Assembly: GCA_003342895.1 (NCBI GenBank)
Contig: PTFA01000029.1
Coordinates: forward strand, 1,116,001 to 1,180,000
Direction of reading: 5' to 3'
Origin: Casuarius casuarius
Lineage: Eukaryota > Chordata > Aves > Casuariiformes > Casuariidae
DNA: 64,000 nucleotides
The translations under genes and the position numbers were made by a program. Position 1 is the stretch's first letter. Each line of letters starts with the position of its first letter. The notes under the pieces are model-generated. The model was not told the DNA's origin. It saw nothing but the letters and a program-made list of their open reading frames with translations, and made no database searches. Positions 37,901 to 49,900 of the stretch are shown here, piece after piece.

Positions 37901-40900
37901 AGAATTGTCTTTACTTCTCTTCTTGTTTAGGGATGGGATTATGGGAACAAACTCTGGAGGACCTTCATTATCTGTCAATTCCCTGTCAGACAAAGCTGCA
38001 CCATTGGGACCAACATAAATGACAGTGTCACAAGACTGCTCACTGCTGGAGGAATAATCAGGATCACTAGATATGCTCAGGACAGGAAGATCAGGGTCAA
38101 GGGCAACAGTTCGTGGGTGGAACGGTCGCAAATGGGGCGGTCTTCGGACATGTCCTTCTTCACATGAACTCTCTCCTCCAGATGAGCTGGATGCATACTG
38201 TAAATGATCAGTAAGGAAAAAGTTATCAGTATTAATTGAGATATATGTATGTAATTATATGGATGTGCATATAATTGATAAAAAACTTGGGTATCCAATA
38301 TACTGGGCTTTGTGTGCACTATCATAACCACAGCTAGTGGAAAAATGTTAGTGTGAATTAAAATAACAAGGTCATGCTACATATATTTTACTATATCAGG
38401 AGTAATATAACAATCACACCTTTTCAGATAATTTTCATTAAATATTATACATTGTCTTTCTCTTCATCAGTTGTCTGTTCCTTTCTCATGGGTTTTTAAT
38501 TAACACAAATTGAAGCTTTTGCGATAGTTCCACATATAAGCAATGAAAGAATACGTGTTTGCAGCAAAAAGAAAGGGAATTTCAGGATTAATGATCAAGG
38601 GGAGGGATGATGGCTCTGTGCCAAGCCATTTGTCAACTTCTCTCCTGAGCTTTTATGCATTTTGTATTACTTCTTACTGCCGAGAAATCCCACGTTCCCC
38701 ACCAAGAGGTTAAGAAAACTCATTTTCAAATGAATTAATTGCAGCTTGTTTGTGCACCAACCTTGGATTTCTTCTTTCTCATTCGGTGGATTCGCGATGC
38801 AAGCTGAATGGTTGTGAGAGTTTCTGCATAATTGGCTGGGGAGTCAGAAATATGCGCAATCATGGTTGTTCTGCAGTTGATGTTCCCAAGTGATTCCCTC
38901 AACAACATTGTCAACTTGTTGTCCCTGTGTAACAAATGAGAACACTAGGATGGTTTCAAGAAATTACAATCTTTTTTGCAGATTTTTGCACCACATATTG
39001 TGCTTTCATTATTATAGGATATATGCATGTATGGTACATGTAGGTAAGAAATATGCTGCTATTATTTGACCATATGTAAAACACGTCTAAATGTACCATA
39101 CAAAGATGCCATCATTTTGATAATTTATCTACATGTGTAGTTGTGGTATGATAAGTCATTTTATTTGTTGCTTAGACAATTCTAAAATGATATAATTCTA
39201 GTTATTTATCTCAGGTTTAACTCATATTACCCAAACAGCACATGGGTGCTAGATTTTCATCTGGGCAGACTTAGTATCTGGACATGCAAGCTCTGTGAGC
39301 TATATGTAAACAATTTTGGTATGAAGAAAAAAATTAACAGAAATGGTGAAAAGATCCTAAACAAATATATCATTAGATATCAGAAATATATTATCAGTTC
39401 CATCCCAACTAATCTAGTTTCCCCTCTGCCTGCTGACTTTCCTCTCTGAAGGCTTTCCTGATGATGCGAGTCCTCAGCTATGGACAGCAAAACTGAGAAG
39501 TCGCTGTGCTTTGTCCTGCGCTGTTCTCCAAGACATCTCTCCAGCGGGGACCCGCAGCACCCTGGAGGCTGCTCCCCCCAACTCCTCCGAGCTGGCCCAC
39601 ACACACGGGAACTGCCACTGTGTCTCTGCTCCCCAAACCAGCTTAGGTGACAAAGGGATCGCTCCTGAGGAACTCCCCTTCCCCTATTCTAACCACCCAC
39701 CCATCCTCCGCTCCATCAACAAACCTAGGAACTAGCCTGAGAAAATTATCTATTTTCTGCCTCATACGCAAGGACAGGACACCTGTTTGAGATGCCGCAC
39801 TAGATAAATATGTGAAATGACATGATTGATAATGAAGGCATTAAGTTCTAATGCATCAACACAAGCAGCAATTAAATTTTCAGTATTGCAGGCCAAGTTC
39901 TGGTAGGGGGGTTTACAATGTGGATGTTGTCCTTAGGCTGGGCTCTCCACAGGTGTGTTTGACATAACATTACTGTCAAGCACGCTCCCACAAAGCAATA
40001 CACCTACATGTTTGCTTCTGCTAAACAAATGTGCAAGTGAGTAACAGTCCTCCTCTTTTTTTTAATTGAAAAGATTAGTGTGTGGCTATCACTCAAAAAG
40101 CCATACTGATAAACAGTCCTTTGATGATGATACTTCATATAGCTCATTGGTATTTCTGAAACTTCAATAGAATTTCTAAATTTGGAAAGAGGAGGGAAAA
40201 TCCTATGAATTTTTAATGAAAATATTCACTACTTTTGTCCAGCTGGCTGAGACTGGTCTAAGTTCCAAATCCGGGAGACAGAGAGGAGGAAGGAGAAAAG
40301 AAAACATTTTGACAACTTCCCTCTGTTTTTTCAAACATCAGTCCCTCCCCAACACACACACATTTCACCCAAACTAAATACATGACAGTATCCATATGAT
40401 TTTTAGTCAGCTGAGTAAGAATTTCATGTTACTATGGGACCTTTAAAAATACACAATATAATCACAAGTGATCTTGAAAGAAGACAGATCCCTCTCTGAT
40501 AAAGCTTTCTTTAACTTCTTCTTATATGAAGAGTACACTGTTGATGCAATTCATTGTTCAGGTAACACCAGCCACATATTTAAGGTAATGCATGCAATAA
40601 TTCACTTACTTATATGGCACATGCTTAGCACCATTAATTAAGGCCAAAATTACATTGCCCAGGGCAGAGAGAGACAAACACAGAGAGCCTCCTCCATCTC
40701 GGGTCTTGCTCAGCACTTTTTCACAGCTCCCTAGATCAATGAGATGCAAGCGGCTGCGTCCTCCAGACACTAAAACAATAAGGGGAACATTTGTACATCA
40801 TGTGATTGCATGGACCCAAGCCAGACTAAGTACTCAAAACATATTCAAATGAGGAAAATAATGAATGCAGCATGGGATAATGCCCAAATTAATATTTAAT

Positions 40901-43900
40901 GGCAGGGAAACCAGATATTAGCCACAGCTAGCAAAGTTAAAGGTGACTCTTGACTGGCTTGAGGGTTCACTTCATTTTTTCTTTATAAGTTCATTGTAAA
41001 TTATTATTAAACTAACCCAAAACCAAGTCATTTAAAAACAAGCAATTTGGGAAGGTGATTCATACTTCCTCCTTTGCCACTCTTCTCCATGCGATATTGG
41101 TATATGTGAAGAGTGAAGAGCATATGCGAATTCCTCCTATCTTCTTCCTCGCATTCAGGTTTGCTGGTACTTCTGGCAGCAATTGCAGCATCAAGGAAAA
41201 AGGCAGCTTTCTCTGCTGTCGGGGCTCTTAGCTCACTTTGGTTTTGGAGCTTGAATATAAACAAGAAAATGACTAATTAGCACAGGGGCAAATTTTTTTT
41301 TGCTGAACTGGCTAAATCTCTAGGGCACTGAAAGAAACAAATATGTACACCATGGGAGCAGGGCTTACAAATTAAAAGCAAAAAATTTTTTTTACTGTCT
41401 CAAAAGTTGTCATAACTGTTGTCAGATAAAAGGAAATAAAACGTGGAAGAAAGTCAGGCTCAGAAAAATGTGTGTTGTGATATCCACTATACCTGGGTTC
41501 CACATATTGGATCTTCTCTCAGATAAACCCCGGGAGACTGGCCGTCCTGAAGGCTGCCAGTGGCTACTTCAGCTAACAAATCCTTAAGGTTTTCATCTTT
41601 GCCACTGATCTCCACAGCAGATACTCTAATAGAGAAACGAGTCCCAGTTTTTTCTTTACGCTCATTGATTAATTTGAAGAGCCAAGAAATTGCACAGGGG
41701 ATGATACCAAGGCTTTGTGTGGAATTATCTTTCCCAATCATGGTGTAAGATTTTCCTAGAATAGAAAGACAAAAGTGAACTTAATTCACCTTTCATGTAC
41801 AAGACAGTTTCTCTTCATGCTATCACCACTGCACATTCTATGTGATGACATGTGCTGCACAGATAATGGGAAATAACAGATGCAAAAATGCAAAGTATTT
41901 AATTATTAATCCATTACTATTTATTCAATTAGTTTTGCCATTTTTGTAACTCAGATCCACAGCAAATTAAATTTTAAGAACATCTCTGATCTTTTGATTT
42001 TCATCACAATACACCTATATAAGTATGCTCCTGAATAAGCTAATCCGATGTTACGTTTTACCTTTTCAAATTAAAACTTACAATCCCTGTGTAGAAATAA
42101 ACCATGATAAGTTTGCAAAGCTAATTAAAAAGAAATTCTAATCTATTCATATACTCCAGGTTTATTGTTCCAGGAGCTGACAGCATGTAATTACCAGGCT
42201 GACATAGTAATTAACTGTAACGAATTTGGGAGCTCACCAAGCTTGACATGACCAAAGCAAAATATGCAACCATCTGCACCATTCACAACAGACTGGATTA
42301 CTTCTGCTACTGTTCCAGAGCATACCTCCGCCTGAAAGAAAGATTGGAGACAAATAAGTAAAAGAGCGTATACTGCTATGGGTTTTGCTATTCTTCTACA
42401 TGAAAAGAATGACTTAGTATTTTTGAGGCACAATACTCTCCCCATGTTTATGGCCTCAGTCGTATTATTTTAGTAACTATGCTATCTTAAAAAATAATAA
42501 AATCTGCTACTATAGCCTAAAATAGTTTTCAATTCTATTAAACCAATTCTCTTGGAATATTGATTCTAAGACTAACATAGCAAACTGAATGCTATCCAAC
42601 CAGGCTTCCTGCTGCTATAATAGCTTAGCCAAGGGTTTTCAGCAATAGTAGCAACTCCATTGAAATTAAGCTACTCAGGAGTGCTCACAGAAATTAAAAA
42701 GACATTCATACTGGAGAAAATGCATTAAGATCCTTGAATAGGATTTCATAGTATCACTTTTTCCTTTTCTAGGGGAAACATCATTGTCAGTAAAGAGAAC
42801 TTGCTAAAATACTTGAGTGTACTAAAACCAGTTTATCCACGTCCTTGAAAGTTTCAAATACAATAGGATATATTAAGAATGGTAATGGGGCGGCAGGGGG
42901 GCAGGATATGTAACTACAGTGAAATGATAAGGCTTTGCTTGCAGGTGCACAGCAGAAAGCATGCCTTGAGCAACAACGCCTGCACCACCGTCGCTGTGCT
43001 GGCCGGCGACACTCAGACAAGCCACAGACGGGCCCCTGGAAAGGCCCATCACGAGAACCTGAAAGAGCCTAGCCCAAGCTGGGGTCAAAAACCTAGAGGA
43101 TGGGTGCCAAAACCAGCACAGCAGCAGGCTGCGATGAGCCACCTTGCAGCCAGGCTGGCAATGGACACCCAGTAACTGTAGGAAACAGCCACGTCCAGCT
43201 CCAGACTAACGCTGAGATCGGTGTTGTGAATTCCTGCACAAAGATACCGTTTGGCTTATCCAGTATCTTAAAATCAGGCTCCTGCAGAGGTAGCCGTAGC
43301 CTTACGCACAGGTCTCTGAGGGCCATTATTCTGCATCTTTAATGCTGAACTTAGACATTTTCATGCATCTGATTTGGGAGCCAAAAAGACAACAAAGTAA
43401 TAGTAGAAGACTGGAGGATGGATTTCTGAACTTGATCTTTTCTTGTTTTCTCAACTTTAATAAACCATTTTCACCTTGAATGTTTTGTGTTTTATTCTTC
43501 TTTCACCAAACCCTTTTTTTTCAGGCAATTTAAACTTGAAGTGGTTTTCCACTTAATTTGTTCCCCTTTTTAAAGCTGCTATACATTTTTTTTCTGCACC
43601 CACAATTTTGCTTGGAAGGGAATTTCAGGTGTCCAGTGAAAACACCCTTTTGCAGGACAAGAGAAAAACCTGCACCATCAGCACCACCATCAAGATAAAA
43701 GAATTGGTCAAATACACAGCATAAACAAACTGGAAGAGGAAAGGAAAATACAAAAGCTCCCCATCTGTTTCAGTATAGCAATCCCATGGGGTGAGCTGTA
43801 TCTCTTCTCCTAACAACAGCATTTAGCTTAACTTTAAGCACCCGCTCTTTTCCCACTGAAAGCAGTGGGGAAGGACTTCATTTCAGCGACATCACGTGGG

Positions 43901-46900
43901 TTAAAACCTAACTGAATGGAAAAGTGAATTTCAAATTGGCTGTGTGTCTTTCAATAACAAGAGAAAATGCAGGAAGATAATTTAGTCAGCAAATCCATCT
44001 CCCCAGCTATTACTCCTTAACTTACATCTCAGCTAAATGGAAAATATAAGAATTTATCCACTCATCTATTAATTACTGCGTTTTTTTCCAGGCATGAAGG
44101 CAACTCATTCAAAATTCCCCAGAAACAGAACTCTTGAGGCAATCAAATGCAGTGGCCATGAGAAGGCTCAGGAGGTTGATACGAGTTTCTGCAGTACCTG
44201 TGAAGCATCCTGGGGGAATACTGCATCAAAGGCAAACATCTTTGGGACAGCAACGACGCCTCTCCTGTGACCTACGTTGGAAGGCCCACTTGTAGCTGGA
44301 TCGTAAAGCGTGATTTGCTTTTTTCTTGGATCTACCTTTAGGAAGGACATGGATTCAGATGTTTCATGTGCTCCTTGAGAGGGACAAATCCTTACCATCA
44401 CCTTCACCTGCAAGTATTTAGAAGGAAATGACAACTTTAGTTCCCAGCTACAGATAAACACATGAAAAGCATTCCTCCCAAACCCACTCCCCTCCCAAGA
44501 CATGATCATTTGTAACATGTAGGTGTGTCAGAACAACAGTGAGACATAACCAGAGCCAGATCTTCCAGACTGGCTTTCACCCTGGGGTCTGCACTGAACT
44601 CAGTTTTAAAGGTGCGCTTTTCAGGAACTCTGTTCCAATCTTACCATTTCAATTTCTAAATACTTAAGCTGTAGGTGTAATCTTCTGTAGGTGTAGTACC
44701 ATGCCTAAAGAAAAGGAAACTCTAGTCTCCTACCTTTCGTGTATTTAATGTGACCGAATGTGTACAAACTGTTCCACTCTGAAAATCAGTCTGAAAAATG
44801 CCAAGCTCAGAGAACCAGCGCATTCAAACTGAACTATGTCTGGAAACGCTCAGTTCCTTGCTCACATTCTTCTAACGAGAAGGTGCTTCTCTGATAGCCT
44901 TCCCAGGCAGACGTCTCTACGCTGTCATTGCTAGGCTCTTCAGTGGTTAGCTGCTGATTTATTGGAAGTCTCAAGGAAGGAAGGAAAAAAAAAAATTCAC
45001 AAGTCCCGAAGCCTGAAAACAAACCACTCACAAAGCACGTTTCTATTGCAGTAGTGCTACTGCTTGTTTCCTACATGTGGCATTTTGAGAGTGTTTTTAG
45101 AGAGCTCAGACATGTTGGCTGTGATTTCCAGAGCAGCTTAGCGGAGCCAAGTGACTGGGTCTCACTGAAGTTCAGCGAGGGCTGCGCACCTGCTTCCTTT
45201 AACCTCTTGGACATCATGCTCTTGTTTTGGAAAGCTCTGTGAGATACTACCTCACACCCACTTATGACCATTTATCCTTACGAAATGCTCCCAGGTCAGA
45301 ACCAGCATATTTTATGCACCCGGCACTGAAGTAAATGACTATTCCAGGCGCAGGGAATCACTTTGCAGATCTTCGACTCTGTACTGCCCAGCAGATTCAA
45401 ACTTAGATAACGGCAGTGCTTTGCCAGAGTGACTGTGCCCAGTATGAAACGCTTCAGTAACAAGCTGAATGACAGTATTATGTCCTTATCCAGCTACAAG
45501 AGCACCATCACAGCAACTGTGCTCCTGGGCTTCACCAGTGTTAAGCAAGATACTATGGGAAGAGCCTCAGCGGCTGTAATCCACTACTGCCAGCAGAACT
45601 GGAACAATTTACACCCGCACCCTCTAGAGCGCCCATCACAAGCCTCACCTTCTGCGATGCACCTACTGACCGTTACCAAACACACGCTCCTCCTTTTACA
45701 GCCTTTGCGTCCGATTTACAAGTGGAGTGACAGAGAGCAACCCCTCTGCTGCAAATCTGCCGGGCGAATCCCACAAGCACAGAGCGTGCAGCAGCTTGCT
45801 GACTTCAGTCAGGCCCTGCTCTAGCACGGAGTCACGCGCTGCGTGGGGAAGCCGGGCTGAAAAGCATGGATTTCTGATGAAGAAAGATCCACTTTTTCAG
45901 TAACCTGCTGTTGCTGAATTTAACATTAAATCTCCCAGAACAATTTGACTCCTACTTACTACATTCCAAGAATGTTTTTTTCATTAAAACGCTGTGCATA
46001 TATTCCATTGACACAACTTGTCTCATTTTGTTTCTACAAAACAATGTGCTTAGTGGTCAGCACCTCTCCATCGCTCCCAGATCCGGAGAAATAACAGCCA
46101 AAGAAGAACCGAAAGTGAACAACTACTTCAGCAAAGCACGAAGGGGGAAGAGCAGGCCTCCAGGCACTGCCATGAACAGAGACCCAAGCAGGCTGAGCCA
46201 TCCTGCTGGGACCCCCTTTCACACCAGGACATGGTGAAAAGGTGGTGGCCTCCACGGCTGGTGCAAGCCAAGCGTGCTGCCCGCACCAGGAGGGTTCATG
46301 GCGGACAGGCAGGAGCAGCACGATGCACCACACTGAACCACGCTGCCTGTATCCGCTGGGGACGGTGGGTTATCTGAAAATTTCATTCAGATCCCCAGCT
46401 GTTTTGTTTCTCCAAATCCTCCTCTCTGCCACATGCAGGCATCCCTGCACAGTCACTTGGGGTACGGCTGAGCACTGTTGCNGGAAACACTTTCCAGAAA
46501 GCGACCCACAAAAACTTTCCCCCGTCTTTTCAAAGAGAGAGGTTAAGAAACAGCCGACCCCTCCACTGAGCGCTACAGGAGGCTCCACCAAAGGTAGCAC
46601 CAAAGTCTTCCAGCCCATTGACTCAAGCAGTCCCCTGATTTCAGGGCTTTGCTTTCTTTCCTCTCGCATACCGATATGAATATGAAAATACAGTCTCAGA
46701 AAATAAACGAACCTTAAAATAAATGAAACAGCTGCTTCAAAAGCAAAAGTGCATCAGAGGTGACAGGCTCAAGGCTGTTTCCCCATAAAAGCTCCACGAA
46801 GCCAGCTTTGTGTGGTGTCACTTCAACCTTGACATGCTACCAAGGGGCTCAGAAAAATAACCTTCCCAGGAAAAATAAATAAATAACAATGTATACACAA

Positions 46901-49900
46901 ATACAAATGCCCACTTCAGGGTCACTCAATTAAAATGAATGTTTAAAATACACGCTGTTTTCAAAGCATGTCTCTAAACAGTCCTTTCTTTTCTCTCTTA
47001 TGCCTATTATTAGATTATAGCAGTCGGAGTAGTGTAAGAGGAAAATTGGTTTGCTCCTGACCTCAACAGTGAGTTACCTCCATCAGCGTTGTTCCCCTTA
47101 ACACAAAGACGGCTTCACCCCCAGAAAAAGCTCATGTGTCAAATCAGCTTTTTGAGTCCATCTCTCTGAAGCTGGAGGACACTAAATGCTCTCCCCATAA
47201 TGGATCAGACTCTAACTCTTACCAGGCCTCAAAGGTCACATTCATTTTTCCACTGAAAGTGAGCTTTCAAGAGAAATGGGAGGGAGGAGAGAGAAGGGGC
47301 TGGAGGGAGCTCCTTCTTTAGCATTTTGTATATAAAAGCTGATTTGCAGTGTAGAAAAACACCAATTTCAAACCTAGTTCCTCTGCCAGCTAGATCTGAA
47401 TCTAACTGATAATTTAATGCTATTATCCAGACCATTAATGCTTAAGGGCTATCTACCAGAAATCGTAGGGTTATAATGTGTCAGTCTTATTCATGATGCT
47501 GAGCTGGACACTGACTTCACTTGGAAATAAAATGGAAATGCCCATGTAAGTACTACAAGAAAGAAAGATTATGCAAATCTATCCTGTTGGAACAGCAAAA
47601 CCTAAGTGTAGGCAAATCCTGGGTGCCTGCACATGGTTCTCAGTGCACAAAAGACAAGTGCACCTATACTGCATCGATATCAGCTAGTGGTAACACTTCG
47701 TGGGCAGTGATAAAAACACAAGATAAGGAATTTGGAGGAGAATGAATGAAGAAACAGAAGAATTAAGACTAGTCTGAAAGAAAAAAAGGAGACAGAGAAG
47801 GAATGGCAAAAGGAAGAAAGAGAGACAGAGAGGAGAGACAAACACCAAAGAAAGGAAAGGCCATACAAACACAGTGGTTCCAGGGAAGTCATCTCAGGCT
47901 CAGGGCATCTGCACCCTGACCACTTTTAGACTACTTAAAGGGAGCTAAGATGGCATAGCCTTCCTTTTAGAACAGGGGATTTTCAGTAACCCCCTTTATT
48001 TCTCTTTTCTGTATTTCTTCCCTTAAAACATAACCGTTCTCTTCCATGTCACAGAAAGATGCAGAGTAAGGAAAAGAATAATAGATGAAAGCTTTATAAA
48101 GGATATAGGGATTGGTACATATACATTCATACACGCATTGAATACTGGATGGAGGATGAATTTTAATAAGTGCATTGACAAAGAGGAGAGCTTTGTATCT
48201 GAGTTCAGTTTCTGCAAATAAAACTAAAAGAAACACAAACATCACAATACATGCACATTATTAATATTTTTCTCAGTGCCTGAAGCCATCTTGAATCATG
48301 CAAATCACTGAAGTATCTCATTAATTAACTGGCTCTATAATCTTGTGGGTTTTGTACACTGGGGGTTAACACACAACTGCTGAACTTTCCAAATTCCTGT
48401 TTCTGCAGGAATCAGGAGGTCAGCGGAATCGCTGAAGGAAATCCTATTAAAATCAAAAGTGTTTGGGAAAAGAAGATGGTAAATGCAACCTGAATATGCC
48501 ATTAAAAGATAAAGAATTTAATAAATAAATATATAGCATATAATTTGGAAAAGCCCTGGAAAAGGGCAGAAAAGGTCAGAGACCCACCTACACACACAAC
48601 AGTGGGTGTAATTTTAACCGTAACTGGCAAGGATAGGAGAGAGATTCACAGTAATTGGGGATTTTTTTATTTTTATCTTTTTACATTTATCTATCTGTCA
48701 GCTCACAGTAGAAATCAGGGAAAAGAAAGGTTATAAAAACAAACATCTGCAAGTTAGAATTCACTTGTTCCAGCCAGGGCAGGACAAACTCAGTGGATGG
48801 ATGCTTGTAGCATTAAAAAATAAAAATAGAAGTCAAACCACTGTTTTAGGCACACATCACCGGAGTGCTAAGGGAGACAAACTGACAAAAGGCAGATTCC
48901 TGCAAAAAAATGTAAATTCCAGAATCAGAGAGAGAAAAATCCTTTGTGTGGAGAACAATGGAAACAGCTAGACCCCAGTTAGCTTTGAAAACATCCCAAG
49001 AGACCATTAGAGAACCACTGATCTAGAGAGTACACTCAAATATCAGCAATTTGTGGGAGACGGGCCTGAACCAAAACTCTAGACCTGGACATCTTTGACC
49101 CTTCTGAGAGTCAAATCTAGGTACATGCTTAGCACCTAAACACTGAAACACCTCAGAAACACATCTGAGCTGGTGCCAGCCCGTCCTCCTCTTGCAGGTC
49201 CTTGCTACAGGCTCCCGTTTGGCACCTGTGGGTCACGAGGAGAGACCCAGCGCCCCGCGGGGTTCGCTGCTGCTGTGCGGGAGCACTGGCCCCACACGCT
49301 GCCCTTCGCATGGCCTGGCTGAGCACGGGCTGCCCTCCGACTTCCAGACCGCCTGGTTTCAAACTGGCTGGAGTTGAGGAGAACAAGGAAAGGGAGTCAC
49401 AGCAACCAAAACAAGGGGCTCGTTGCAGGACCAGTCAAGATAGTGCAAAACATCAGTGATACAGCGAAGTGTCAGAAAGCAGGTTTGGGAAAAGTAAGAG
49501 ACAGTCCAAAAAATCCCAAACCCCAAATTTCTCTCAAGCTTGTCTCTGACAGCAGACGTGAATGCGAGACTGATGGCCAGAGCCACACTAGCAGTTTTGT
49601 CTAATGCAGCTCATGTATTTTGGATATGCTGAACTGAAGGGAGCTACAGCAAAGCCACAAGTCAATGAATATGAAACTCCAGCAAGATCACTGAGGCAAG
49701 CATCGTCTCAGAAGAAATCACGTCCATGGCTGAATTTGTAGAGAAACGAGCCAGTAGATAACAGAGGCAATGACGCAACCCTACACAATTTTAGCTGACA
49801 GATATCACGTCCATGGCTGAATTTGTAGAGAAACGAGCCAGTGGATAACAGAGGCAATGACGCAACCCTACACAATTTTAGCTGACAGATCTAAACAAAG

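Noticed and set aside
42873..43326. Possible extra KIF26A exon on the minus strand
   Set aside because: The peptides have no KIF26 similarity, and the motor exons on either side (44198 and 42331) already join in phase with the expected sequence.
45429..45824. 131-codon plus-strand frame in the large intron
   Set aside because: No family resemblance and no splice support. Low prior inside an intron on the opposite strand.
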